This document shows, piece after piece, positions 1-8,276 of a stretch of DNA of 64,000 nucleotides. This stretch comes from Clostridia bacterium (lineage in GTDB: Bacteria > Bacillota > Clostridia > Oscillospirales > CAG-272). The stretch lies in contig JAGAPG010000022.1 in NCBI GenBank assembly GCA_017623355.1, positions 98,029-162,028 of the forward strand. The letters are read 5' to 3'. A model generated the notes under the pieces. It had not been told where the DNA came from. It worked only from the letters and a program-made list of their open reading frames with translations, and did no database searches. Every line of letters starts with the position of its first letter. Positions within the stretch are counted from its first letter, which is position 1. The position numbers and the translations under genes were made by a program.

Positions 1-867
1 GCACTTACAACTCTCGTTCTTAATAAGCTCAGAGGCACATTTACAGTGGTTGGCGTTAAAGCTCCCGGCTTTGGCGACAGACGTAAGGAAATGCTTCGTG
101 ATATAGCTATTCTTACAGGCGGAACTGTAGTTACCGAGGAGCTTGGAATAGAGCTTAAGGATGCATCTATTGCTCATCTTGGAAGAGCCCGTCAGGTTAA
201 GGTAAATAAAGAAAACACAACGATAGTAGGCGGCTACGGAAGCACTGATGAAATTCAGGCAAGAATAGCGCAAATCAAAAATGCGGTTGAGATTACCGAA
301 TCCGATTTTGACAGAGAAAAGCTTCAAGAAAGACTTGCAAAGCTTTCTGGCGGAGTTGCCGTTATCAAGGTTGGCGCGGCTACCGAAACAGAAATGAAGG
401 AAAAGAAGCTTCGTATAGAGGATGCGCTTAACGCAACACGCGCAGCTGTTGAAGAGGGTATCGTTGCAGGCGGAGGAACCGCTTATATAAATGTTATAGA
501 AAAGGTAGCGGCTCTTGTAGATACTGTAGAAGGTGATGAAAAAACAGGAGTTAAAATAGTTCTCAAGGCTCTTGAAGAGCCACTTCGTCAGATTGCTACA
601 AATGCGGGCTTTGACGGCGCAGTTGTTGTTGATAAGGTTAAGAACAGCGGCAAGGTCGGATATGGCTTTGATGCTTATAATGAGGTATATTGCGATATGA
701 TGGAGGCAGGAATAGTTGATCCTACAAAGGTAACACGCAGCGCGCTTCAAAACGCAGCCAGCGTAGCATCGACGGTTCTTACGACCGAGGCTATCGTAGC
801 GGATAAAAAAGAAGAAATTCCTCAAGCACCTCAAGGACAAATGGGCGGCATGGGCGGAATGTATTGA
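1..867 (+). CDS. groEL: Chaperonin GroEL (Hsp60), C-terminal part, 5' end outside window
   Basis: Open from base 1 in frame 1 to the TGA at 865-867, giving 288 residues of a normally ~540-residue protein. GroEL forms the double-ring ATP-driven folding chamber of the cytoplasm. The visible part holds the conserved stretch [17 protein letters not shown] (apical domain), the [13 protein letters not shown] segment of the ATP-binding equatorial domain, and the Gly/Met-rich tail ending GGMGGMY. The GTG at 46 is an internal valine codon and not a start. The end is complete. groES is expected upstream of the window. The DUF1292 gene follows after 15 nt and probably shares the transcript up to the terminator at 1207. 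Confidence 0.98.
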   Translation, partial: ALTTLVLNKLRGTFTVVGVKAPGFGDRRKEMLRDIAILTGGTVVTEELGIELKDASIAHLGRARQVKVNKENTTIVGGYGSTDEIQARIAQIKNAVEITESDFDREKLQERLAKLSGGVAVIKVGAATETEMKEKKLRIEDALNATRAAVEEGIVAGGGTAYINVIEKVAALVDTVEGDEKTGVKIVLKALEEPLRQIATNAGFDGAVVVDKVKNSGKVGYGFDAYNEVYCDMMEAGIVDPTKVTRSALQNAASVASTVLTTEAIVADKKEEIPQAPQGQMGGMGGMY

Positions 868-882
868 TAGGAGAAAATAGAT

Positions 883-1203
883 ATGGACGAACAAAACACA
901 GAGCAAGAGGAGCTTGATCTTCTTGATATTCTTCTTGACGAGGAAAATGAAGATCCGATAGTTCTTTACGATGAGCAGGGAAAGCCGACCACATTTGATC
1001 AAGCTGCGATAATTCCGCTTGAAAATAAGCTTTACTGCATTTTAGTTCCTGTTGATGAGGTTGAAGGCGTTGGCGAGGACGAGGGAGTGGTGTTTGAAAT
1101 AATCACATCCGACACAGAGCCCAGCTCCTTGAACGTAGTTGTTGAAGACGAAATTATCGACAAGGTGTTTGCGGAATACGAAAAATTATTTGATGAAGAA
1201 TAA
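883..1203 (+). CDS. DUF1292 family small acidic protein
   Basis: 106 residues, very acidic, starting at ATG 883 behind GGAGAAAATAGAT. The core VLYDEQGKPTTFDQAAIIPL followed by YCILVPV fits the DUF1292 (YrzB-like) family, whose role is not known; in many Firmicutes it sits beside yrrK/udk or unrelated housekeeping genes. Here it lies 15 nt behind groEL and is followed directly by a terminator, so groEL read-through is its likely source of transcript. No membrane segment or signal peptide is visible. The family call is from pattern recognition of the motif and the length, which is usual for the family. Confidence 0.8.
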   Translation: MDEQNTEQEELDLLDILLDEENEDPIVLYDEQGKPTTFDQAAIIPLENKLYCILVPVDEVEGVGEDEGVVFEIITSDTEPSSLNVVVEDEIIDKVFAEYEKLFDEE

Positions 1204-1206
1204 ACA

Positions 1207-1233
1207 AAAAGCTCGACACATTGTCGAGCTTTT
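1207..1233 (+). terminator. Rho-independent terminator after DUF1292 gene (copy 1 of a duplicated terminator)
   Basis: Stem AAAAGCTCGACA / TGTCGAGCTTTT with loop CAT. The same 27 nt recur at 6743-6770, at the far end of the TasA/SipW module. Confidence 0.9.
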
Positions 1234-1296
1234 ACTTTAAAATTTATGCATTTTTCACAAAAACACTATAAAAACAATTGTTTTGTATAAAATATC

Positions 1297-1325
1297 TTGA
1301 CAAGCAATAAAAGTAATATTTTAAT
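1297..1325 (+). promoter_or_regulatory. Sigma-A promoter of the TasA/SipW module
   Basis: TTGACA at 1297-1302, 17 nt spacer, TTTAAT at 1320-1325. A 14-nt perfect palindrome AAAACAATTGTTTT (1271-1284) ends 12 nt upstream of the -35 box and could be an operator. The leader to the first ATG (1462) is about 130 nt. Confidence 0.6.
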
Positions 1326-1461
1326 GAAGGTGAAAGATGCAGTTGTTGTAAAATATAAAAACAAATTAACGACACATATACAAACAAATAAGATATCTTT
1401 TAAGGCAAAAGCCTTATTGATATAAAACAAAAATTCAAAATTATGAAAGGAGAAATTGAAA

Positions 1462-2001
1462 ATGAAAAAAAGAAGAATTGCGATCATTGCTTTCGTGTTA
1501 GTAGCAGTTTTGACACTCGGCATTGGTTATGCAGCATTGGCAGATGAGCTTACTATTACAGGTAGTGCAGGTGCACTTGCGGACAACTCAAAAACTGTTT
1601 ATGATGAAGATATCTACTTTACAAAGGCAGTTATGAATACCGAAAACGGTAATGCATCTATTGTTGGAGAGGATAAAGACTCTGCAACAATGACTGTTCT
1701 TGCTGGCGCTGTTAAGGCTCCTGGCGATCAGGTTATTGCTACATTCACTATCAAGAGTGATAGCGACCTTCCTTCACAGCTTGTTATACGCGACAACATT
1801 GCAGTTACTGATGCAACACCAGATAATGGAATTGATGATACACAGTATTTTAAGGTTTTCACAAACTGGTCAGGTGCTCAAACACTTGCAGCTAATGAGA
1901 CCATTGATATTGTTGTAACTGTACAGCTTGTAAAGACACCTGTACAGGATGTATCTTGTAATTTCACTCTTACACTTGATGCAGCAACAGCAGTACAATA
2001 A
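1462..2001 (+). CDS. TasA/CalY-like surface protein 1 with SipW-type signal peptide
   Basis: 179 residues. ATG 1462 is chosen because AAAGGAGA (1446-1453) lies 8 nt before it; TTG 1456 would be only 2 nt away. Residues 1-27 form a signal peptide (KKRR, then a hydrophobic run to LGIGYAALA) with probable cleavage after ALA (25-27) and a mature start DELTITGSAG. This N-terminus matches the second TasA-like protein at 5647 (pattern IGYAxLxDxLTIxGSA), as expected for substrates of one peptidase. The rest looks like a small all-beta domain ending in FTLTLDAATAVQ. TasA-family proteins form extracellular fibres in biofilms; fibre formation here is inference. A dedicated peptidase gene follows 62 nt downstream. 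Confidence 0.75.
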   Translation: MKKRRIAIIAFVLVAVLTLGIGYAALADELTITGSAGALADNSKTVYDEDIYFTKAVMNTENGNASIVGEDKDSATMTVLAGAVKAPGDQVIATFTIKSDSDLPSQLVIRDNIAVTDATPDNGIDDTQYFKVFTNWSGAQTLAANETIDIVVTVQLVKTPVQDVSCNFTLTLDAATAVQ

Positions 2002-2024
2002 TTTATAAAAGAGTTTTACTTATT

Positions 2025-2045
2025 AAAATGTAAAATGTAAAATGT
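2025..2045 (+). repeat. 7-bp tandem repeat AAAATGT x3 just before the sipW ribosome binding site
   Basis: Three perfect copies (2025-2031, 2032-2038, 2039-2045) end a few bases before AAGAAAGGGG (2047-2055), which serves ATG 2064. Copy number could change by slippage. Confidence 0.85.
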
Positions 2046-2063
2046 AAGAAAGGGGAACGGTGT

Positions 2064-3188
2064 ATGACAAGAGATAAAAAGATTTTATATGCTATATCTC
2101 TGTCCACTCTTGCCGCTCTCCTTCTTACATTGTTTGTACCTCAGAGTAGTAGCAGAATTATAGCTGCTATTTTGCTACTGCTCTCTGCGGTGCTATCTAC
2201 CATATTCATTAAAAAAAGAAGTATTCTTGCTATTGAAAAAAGACAAGTTCTTCTTATTATGGCAACGATTGCGGTAATGTCAATCGTCCTATACTTTCTT
2301 ACAGCCCTATATTTCGGCTTTAGAAATTCGGGATATCGTATGTCTTGGCAGCTTATTTGGGTTTATATAATACCGATAACTGCAATAATCATTTCAATTG
2401 AAATCGTAAGAAGTATTTTGCTTGCACAAAATAATAAAAAAGTAACCGTAATAGCGTATTTTATAGGTGTTACAACGGATATTCTTGTAATTTCCAATCT
2501 TGTAAATATCAATACATTCAATAAATTTATGGATGTTTTGGGACTTGCATTTTTACCCGCGATAATAACAAATCTTTTCTATCACTATATATCCAAAAGA
2601 TACGGAAGGTATCCTAATATAGTGTACAGACTTATAATTTCGCTTTATCCTTATATAATTATATATCGTTCTGCAATGTCGGATTCCTTGTTGGCTATAT
2701 CGAGGATAATAATCCCGATGCTTATGTATTGGTTTATAAGTGCATTGTATGAAAAGAAAAAGCGCTATGCTTTAAAAAGACATGGTAAGCTTGGTTATAT
2801 ATTTGTAGGCGTGTTTGCAGTTGTTATGATTTCAATTGTGATGCTTATATCTTGTCAATTCAGATACGGGGCTTTGGTAATAGGCTCTGAAAGTATGACG
2901 GGAGAGTTGAACAAGGGTGACATTTCAATTTATGAGCAATATGATGGTCATATAATTGAAAAGGGTGATGTTATCGTTTTTGAAAAAGACGGTACAAGGG
3001 TTGTCCACAGAGTCGTGGATATTAAAAGAATAAATAATGTAAACAGATATTATACCAAGGGTGATGTGAATGAGCATTTTGATACTGGCTATATCACCGA
3101 TGGCAATATAATAGGAGTAACTAAAATGAAGGTTGCGTACTTGGGTTATCCTACTATATGGCTAAGAAACTTGGTGTCTAAATTCTAG
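2064..3188 (+). CDS. SipW-type signal peptidase I (Ser/His) with N-terminal membrane domain
   Basis: 374 residues. The last ~110 carry the peptidase: GSESMTGELNKGD with nucleophile Ser277, then GDVIVFE, and VVHRVVD with His315 where ordinary bacterial signal peptidases have lysine. Ser/His is the hallmark of the SipW/ER/archaeal class. Residues ~5-260 hold about seven or eight hydrophobic segments, far more than B. subtilis SipW (~190 aa), so this is an enlarged membrane form. ATG 2064 has AAAGGGG 8 nt upstream. It sits between two proteins with matching SipW-style leaders (1462 and 5647), which are its likely substrates. A Lys-type general signal peptidase is not in the window. Confidence 0.88.
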   Translation: MTRDKKILYAISLSTLAALLLTLFVPQSSSRIIAAILLLLSAVLSTIFIKKRSILAIEKRQVLLIMATIAVMSIVLYFLTALYFGFRNSGYRMSWQLIWVYIIPITAIIISIEIVRSILLAQNNKKVTVIAYFIGVTTDILVISNLVNINTFNKFMDVLGLAFLPAIITNLFYHYISKRYGRYPNIVYRLIISLYPYIIIYRSAMSDSLLAISRIIIPMLMYWFISALYEKKKRYALKRHGKLGYIFVGVFAVVMISIVMLISCQFRYGALVIGSESMTGELNKGDISIYEQYDGHIIEKGDVIVFEKDGTRVVHRVVDIKRINNVNRYYTKGDVNEHFDTGYITDGNIIGVTKMKVAYLGYPTIWLRNLVSKF

Positions 3189-3200
3189 AAAGGAGATAAT

Positions 3201-5627
3201 ATGTCGGAAGCCGAGAAGAAACGAAGACTTGCCTATAAGAAGAATAGAAAAAAGTGGATGATGATACAAGGACTTGTAATGATCCTTGTGGCAATTATGA
3301 TTCTTAGTTCTGTATTTGTTTATTATAGATTGAACAAGACCTACTATATAAATTATACAGAATCAAGCGATGTTGAGTACATAGTAAATTTGAATGAGGA
3401 TGAATTTTTTGATGATTGGGAGGGAGAGGATAAAGTATACATTTCTTCCATCATAAACAATATTTATGCGAACTTCAAATATAAGCTTGATATGGAAACT
3501 GAGAATATAGACTATAAATATACATATGGTGTTAACGCTCAGATACGCATAACTGATGATGATACCGGCTTAAGCATATATGAGCCGTCATATGTTCTTG
3601 TAAAGGATAATGTTGTTTCGCAAAGCAGTAATAACGAGGTTGATATAAGACTTCCTGTTCTTATTGATTATGTAAGATATAATAAAATAGCAACTGATTT
3701 TGTAGAAACATATAATCTTAAAGATGTAACAAGCACTCTTGTTGTTACAATGAATGTAAAAGTTATCGGAAACAGTGATAGCTTTGAAACAGACAGTGAA
3801 AACACGTATGATGTTGCCTTGAATATCCCCCTTACCACACCTAAGGTAAGCGTTGAAATGTCGTCTAGCGTTCAAAGCGGAGAAAATAAGGTTCTTGCTT
3901 GCAAAAATGCATTGAATCAAGAAATTTTCAAGACAACAGCTATAATATTTGGCGTTATTGAGATAATGCTGCTTGCAGCATTTGTTGCTTTTGTATATTT
4001 GACAAGAAATCACGATATTAACTATGCAATAAAGGTTAGAAAGCTTGTTTCAAACTACAAGTCATATATTCAAAAAATTAATAATGAATTTGATATGAGC
4101 GGATATCAAATATTGTATGTAAATACCTTTAATGAGATGCTCGGCATAAGAGATACTATACAATCTCCTATCCTTATGAGCGAAAACACAGACCAAACCT
4201 GCACACAGTTTCTTATTTCAACAAATACAAAAATACTATATCTTTTTGAGATAAAGGTTGAGGATTATGATGAAATTTACGGCAAGCCTCATCCTGAAAT
4301 CAAGGAGATTCCGGTAGTTTCAGACTCTACACTTGAGAATATTGAAGCTGAGGAAACTATACAGGAAACTATAGAAGAAACCGCAGAGGAAACAACTGAA
4401 GAAGTTACTACTGAAGAGGTTATTCAAGAAACAGTCGACACAGCTTCTATGGAAGAAACCACAGAGGAAACAACTGAAAAAGTTACTACTGAAGAGGTTA
4501 TTCAAGAAACAGTCGACACAGCTCCTATGGAAGAAACCACAGATGAAATAACCGAAGAAGCTACTACTGAAGATGGTATAGAATCAAACGGAGTTATTGG
4601 AAAGATAATACCTACATATATTGATGGATATGGAAATCAAATAAACATCAAATATAGCCGTAGCTTTGAGGCTAATATAATTCAAAGCGAAGATGAAATC
4701 AAAAAAGATTATAGTGAGCTTAAAAACCACATTCTTTCCTACAAAGGCGTTAAATCTAGACTTAGCTGGAAATTTGATAGCTTTAATAGAGGAAGAGATC
4801 AGCTCTTTAAACTCAAAACAAGAGGCAGAGTGATTTGCTTGTACTGCGCACTCTCACCTGAGGATTTTGATAATTCTAAATATCGTTATGAGCTTATGAA
4901 TACCAAGCTCTTTGAAGATGTTCCTGTCCTTGTTAAGATAAAGAGTGCTCTTGCGCTAAAGAAAGCAAAGGAGCTTGTGAACATTACGATGGCTAAATTC
5001 GGCATAGAAAAAGATCCGAATGCGAAGATTATTGATTACACCGCAAAATATCCTTATGAGGAAACAGAGGCTCTTGTTGAAAGAAAGCTTATAAAAATTC
5101 TTGCAGCTGATGAAAATATTGTTGTAAAAGCAGTTGAAAAGGATATAAGCATAACGGAAAAGAAGCTTGGTGATCACGATATAGAGATCGAGCTTCTTAA
5201 TGAGACAAGCGAGTTTGAAATAATCAAGGAAACCGTTGTTATTTCTGATGATGAGGATATCGTAGCCGTTGAGGAAGCACTTGCGTCACCCACGGTAGAG
5301 CTTTCTGAGATAGATTTCGTTGATGAGGTCGACGAGGTATATGAGGGAACAGATGAAAATCCTGGCGTCGAGGTTATCGGCGTAGTATGGCCCGAAAGAA
5401 AAAATAAAAACAAGATATATCGTTATGATCCTAACGGAGAAATCCTTGAGAACGGTGACATCGTTTTAGTTCCGACGAAGGACGTTGCTCAAAACAAGGA
5501 GGTTGTAAGAAAGGCTACAGTTGCTCATGCAAACCATAAGATAGATCCGAATAACCTTAAGCATCCGTTAAAGAAAATAATCGGTGTTGTTAAGAGAAAG
5601 CTTCAGGGCTATTTAGACAAAAAATAA
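3201..5627 (+). CDS. DUF5305-type two-TM membrane protein with long acidic cytoplasmic tail
   Basis: 808 residues. A basic start (KKRRLAYKKNRKKW) leads into TM1 (~20-43), an extracellular domain to ~244, TM2 (~245-268) and a long cytoplasmic part. The region just after TM2, ending in a kPIL-like SPILMSENT and YLFEIKV, resembles DUF5305, a family often found beside SipW-type peptidases in Archaea and Firmicutes. DUF5305 proteins usually end near here; this one continues with Glu/Thr-rich repeats (~392-460), a domain around YKGVKSRLSWKFDSFNRGRD (~500-600) that I do not have a name for, and a C-terminal segment around GVVWPERKNKNKIYRYDPNG (~725-800). RBS GAAAGGAGA, 7 nt from ATG. Role unknown; an inside-outside link for the fibre is inference. 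Confidence 0.75.
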   Translation: MSEAEKKRRLAYKKNRKKWMMIQGLVMILVAIMILSSVFVYYRLNKTYYINYTESSDVEYIVNLNEDEFFDDWEGEDKVYISSIINNIYANFKYKLDMETENIDYKYTYGVNAQIRITDDDTGLSIYEPSYVLVKDNVVSQSSNNEVDIRLPVLIDYVRYNKIATDFVETYNLKDVTSTLVVTMNVKVIGNSDSFETDSENTYDVALNIPLTTPKVSVEMSSSVQSGENKVLACKNALNQEIFKTTAIIFGVIEIMLLAAFVAFVYLTRNHDINYAIKVRKLVSNYKSYIQKINNEFDMSGYQILYVNTFNEMLGIRDTIQSPILMSENTDQTCTQFLISTNTKILYLFEIKVEDYDEIYGKPHPEIKEIPVVSDSTLENIEAEETIQETIEETAEETTEEVTTEEVIQETVDTASMEETTEETTEKVTTEEVIQETVDTAPMEETTDEITEEATTEDGIESNGVIGKIIPTYIDGYGNQINIKYSRSFEANIIQSEDEIKKDYSELKNHILSYKGVKSRLSWKFDSFNRGRDQLFKLKTRGRVICLYCALSPEDFDNSKYRYELMNTKLFEDVPVLVKIKSALALKKAKELVNITMAKFGIEKDPNAKIIDYTAKYPYEETEALVERKLIKILAADENIVVKAVEKDISITEKKLGDHDIEIELLNETSEFEIIKETVVISDDEDIVAVEEALASPTVELSEIDFVDEVDEVYEGTDENPGVEVIGVVWPERKNKNKIYRYDPNGEILENGDIVLVPTKDVAQNKEVVRKATVAHANHKIDPNNLKHPLKKIIGVVKRKLQGYLDKK
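4374..4580 (+). repeat. 78-bp in-frame tandem repeat, about 2.6 copies
   Basis: Copies at 4374-4451 and 4452-4529, then a partial copy to about 4580. Each encodes 26 residues of the form EETxEETTExVTTEEVIQET followed by VDTAxM. The repeat is Glu/Thr-rich and lies in the cytoplasmic tail of the DUF5305 protein. It is a multiple of 3, so changes in copy number would keep the frame. Confidence 0.9.
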
Positions 5628-5646
5628 AAAGAAAGGGGAGAATGTT

Positions 5647-6738
5647 ATGAAAAGAAAGACGATAGCGTTACTTTGCATAGCTCTCTCCTTGATTTTTTCG
5701 GTAATTTGCATAGGATATGCAAGCCTTAGCGATAATCTTACCATTGATGGTAGTGCAGAGGTGAATGCTCAAGAGGGCGTATTTATTACAGATGTAGCTG
5801 AAGCCTCAGGTCTTACCGCAAACCAATATATATCCACTACACTTAGTTCTACTATAGTAGTTCCTGCAAATTCAAGTGTCACCATAGAGATTACTGTTCA
5901 TAATAATTATGATGTAACTTATGCGTATAATGATACACTTTATGTTACCGATGCATATGATAATAACAATGTCACCTTTACAATAGACGATATGAAAAAG
6001 AAGGATGAGATAGCATCTGGAGCAGAAAAGATATTCCATGTGACGTTTAAAAACAGCACATCGACAGCTCAAACGCTTAATTCAATCTTGAATTTTCAGT
6101 TCGTGCTTCCTGAGGATGTTGTTGACGACGAGGATCAAATTGCTGCAAAAAATGCTCTTGAACAGTTCCAGGATATCCTTGATAAGGAGATAATGTACAA
6201 TAAAAGTGAGGTTACAGCATATGATGCAATGCTACAACAAATGGAAAATGGATCTGGCAGAGGCGATAATGATTATATTTCTAACGTTGTAGGTGCATCT
6301 TCGGCAGATAAAGCTTTGCTTAACGATATATTTGAGGATAAGCTTAGAGTAAATATCGACGGAAAAGAAGTTGCAGTAACGGCTCTTATAAAGGGACTTG
6401 ATACCGATGAAAATGGAAATTTTGACGTAATGGTTCTCTTCATGACGACAAGTGCGCTTGCACAAAGGTTTGAGAATGTAAGTGTATATGCCGCTGTCTT
6501 TGCTGTTGACGAAAACAATGTATGGTCTCAGCTTGGAGAAATGTATAACGGATCGGCAAATGCGTGTGGATATAACGGAAGCTATTTTGGAACAGGTTCG
6601 TTTAATAGCGACAACTGGAAATCTAATCAAGTATATGTTTATCAGGATACAACAGGTAAGCAGACAACAATTCCTAAAGGCTCAGGAATGGAAGATGTCC
6701 TTGAAATAATGGGATATCCCGCAAATCTCGATATATAA
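5647..6738 (+). CDS. TasA/CalY-like surface protein 2, two-domain, SipW-type signal peptide
   Basis: 363 residues, ATG 5647 behind AAAGGGGAGAATGTT. Residues 1-28 are a leader ending IGYASLS with mature start DNLTIDGSAE, matching protein 1 at 1462. Residues ~29-165 look like the same beta-rich fold (ending in LNFQFVLPED). Residues ~170-363 are an extra domain without a known name, with a helical start (AAKNALEQFQDILDKEIMYN) and a Gly/Asn/Tyr-rich end; the start resembles putative pilin-tip or bacterial adhesion modules only in general style. The gene is last in the module and is followed by the duplicated terminator. A minor or capping subunit of the fibre is a reasonable inference from its size and position. 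Confidence 0.7.
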   Translation: MKRKTIALLCIALSLIFSVICIGYASLSDNLTIDGSAEVNAQEGVFITDVAEASGLTANQYISTTLSSTIVVPANSSVTIEITVHNNYDVTYAYNDTLYVTDAYDNNNVTFTIDDMKKKDEIASGAEKIFHVTFKNSTSTAQTLNSILNFQFVLPEDVVDDEDQIAAKNALEQFQDILDKEIMYNKSEVTAYDAMLQQMENGSGRGDNDYISNVVGASSADKALLNDIFEDKLRVNIDGKEVAVTALIKGLDTDENGNFDVMVLFMTTSALAQRFENVSVYAAVFAVDENNVWSQLGEMYNGSANACGYNGSYFGTGSFNSDNWKSNQVYVYQDTTGKQTTIPKGSGMEDVLEIMGYPANLDI

Positions 6739-6742
6739 AAAC

Positions 6743-6770
6743 AAAAGCTCGACACATTGTCGAGCTTTTT
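6743..6770 (+). terminator. Rho-independent terminator after TasA-like gene 2 (copy 2)
   Basis: Same 27-nt stem-loop as at 1207-1233 with one more T. The two copies are the only shared sequence seen at the two ends of the module. Confidence 0.9.
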
Positions 6771-6802
6771 CCTTGTATAAGTATAAAATAATCCAAGCTT
6801 AC

Positions 6803-6831
6803 TTGAAAATTGCTTTCTTATATGATAAAAT
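6803..6831 (+). promoter_or_regulatory. Promoter of the MBL-fold hydrolase gene
   Basis: TTGAAA at 6803-6808, 17 nt spacer, TAAAAT at 6826-6831. Confidence 0.6.
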
Positions 6832-6857
6832 AAAGAAAAAGAGAAAGGAAGAACTAT

Positions 6858-7463
6858 ATGATAAAGGTATTCTCCTCAGGACTTCTTGATTCAAACACAT
6901 ATGTGGTGTGGAGTAAAAGCGGTCATGCGATGGTGGTTGACTGCGGAAATCCACCCGAAAAAATAATCAAATTTATAGAAAATGAGCGACTCTGTGTCGA
7001 TTATATAGTTTTGACGCACGCCCATTACGATCATATAGCATATATAGATGAATATGCAAAAGCATATCCTGAGGCTAAGCTCGTCTGCCACAAGGATGAG
7101 CTTTGCGTGATAAATGATAGCGAGGGTAATCTTTCTTCCTATTTTAACGCAGCAAGGAGCTATGTTCACGATTATTATCTTGTGAATGAGGACGAAATCA
7201 TATCGCTTAAAGATGAAAAAAGCGGGAGAAGTGTCGATTTTCGCATCATTCATGCTCCCGGTCACACTATCGGCTGTATCTGCCTTTTTAATGAAGAAGA
7301 AAAAATAATGCTTACAGGCGATGTTCTTTTCGCAAACGGCTACGGAAGAACAGATCTTAAATATGCAGACCCTCAAAAAATGAGATTGACTTTATATAGA
7401 CTTATTCCAATGCTTAAAGGAATAACAATATATCCGGGACACGGAGATAGCACTGAATTTTAA
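6858..7463 (+). CDS. MBL-fold metallo-hydrolase, glyoxalase II-like
   Basis: 201 residues with ATG 6858 behind GAGAAAGGAAG. The metal-binding motif THAHYDHI places His54, His56, Asp58 and His59; later ligands are in HAPGHTIG, LTGDVLFA and YPGHGDST. This is the common short MBL hydrolase of Firmicutes (200-215 aa), related to hydroxyacylglutathione hydrolases but lacking their C-terminal helical domain, so the substrate cannot be told. It is monocistronic, with its own promoter and terminator, and cytoplasmic. Confidence 0.9.
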   Translation: MIKVFSSGLLDSNTYVVWSKSGHAMVVDCGNPPEKIIKFIENERLCVDYIVLTHAHYDHIAYIDEYAKAYPEAKLVCHKDELCVINDSEGNLSSYFNAARSYVHDYYLVNEDEIISLKDEKSGRSVDFRIIHAPGHTIGCICLFNEEEKIMLTGDVLFANGYGRTDLKYADPQKMRLTLYRLIPMLKGITIYPGHGDSTEF

Positions 7464-7472
7464 GATGTAAAT

Positions 7473-7505
7473 AAAAACAGGAATTGTTTCAATTCCTGTT
7501 TTTTT
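7473..7505 (+). terminator. Bidirectional terminator between convergent genes
   Basis: Stem AAAAACAGGAATT / AATTCCTGTTTTT, loop GTTTC, followed by more T. It lies between the MBL gene and the GDPD gene, which face each other. Confidence 0.85.
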
Positions 7506-7530
7506 GCTATGTTTAAAATTTTATAAATTA

Positions 7531-8250
7531 TTATTCAAGAATATTGCTTGTTATAAAATCGATACCCCATTCGGCAAGACGCTCTGCATCTTCCTTGTTA
7601 TCGACAGTCCAACAGTTTATTTTTAGTCCCAAGGAGTGTAGCTTATCTATATCCTCCTTAGTTAATTCAACAAATCGAACATCTACATCTATTTTGTCGC
7701 GCACGAGCATTTCCGTTATTTTATCCTCTACCTTCCAAAAAAGATATTGCGCGCTTTGCGTCGGAAGAATTTTTCTTACCTTCAAAAGATTATCGTAATT
7801 AAATGAGATAAAGGTTACTTGGTTTAAATAATCATAGGATCTTATGATATCGATAATACGCTCGGTTTCCTCGTCAGTGAATTCGGATTTTAATTCAAGT
7901 ACACAGTGCTTCTCGTATTTTTTGCAAATACTGATGTAATTTTCGAGCGTGCAAGGACGAAGGTCGAGTCTGTTTTTCGTTCCGTCCTTATCAAAAAGGA
8001 CAATGCTTTGAAGTGTAGACAAGGAAACCCTTTCAAGACAAATATCCTCTCCCGCGATCCTTTTAAGATCATCATCGTGACCTACAACAAAATGACCGTC
8101 AAGAGTTCTGTGTATATCAGTTTCAACTCCAAAATAAGAGCGATTTCCTGCCGCTACGAAGGCAGAGCAGGTGTTTTCTGTTTCAATTCCCGAAAGCCCT
8201 CTGTGAGCTATAACAAGAGTGTTTTTCTTTTCAAATTTTACAGTATTCAT
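7531..8250 (-). CDS. Glycerophosphodiester phosphodiesterase
   Basis: 239 residues. The N-terminus AHRGLSGIETENTCSAF, ETDIHRTLDGHFVVGHDDDL and later LELKSE are the metal and catalytic motifs of the GDPD TIM-barrel family (GlpQ/UgpQ), which cleaves deacylated phospholipids to glycerol 3-phosphate and an alcohol. There is no signal peptide, so it is a cytoplasmic UgpQ-like form. The C-terminus holds INCWTVDNKEDAERLAEWG and FITSNI, typical of the family end. It lies 26 nt behind the cyclase gene at 8277 and is probably in the same transcript. Confidence 0.93.
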   Translation of the reverse strand: MNTVKFEKKNTLVIAHRGLSGIETENTCSAFVAAGNRSYFGVETDIHRTLDGHFVVGHDDDLKRIAGEDICLERVSLSTLQSIVLFDKDGTKNRLDLRPCTLENYISICKKYEKHCVLELKSEFTDEETERIIDIIRSYDYLNQVTFISFNYDNLLKVRKILPTQSAQYLFWKVEDKITEMLVRDKIDVDVRFVELTKEDIDKLHSLGLKINCWTVDNKEDAERLAEWGIDFITSNILE

Positions 8251-8276
8251 AAAAAATTCCTCTATTTTAAATATTT

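Noticed and set aside
4320-4505. Cys/Phe-rich reading frame opposite the Glu/Thr repeats
   Set aside because: It is only the antisense of the 78-bp repeats, with no ribosome binding site.
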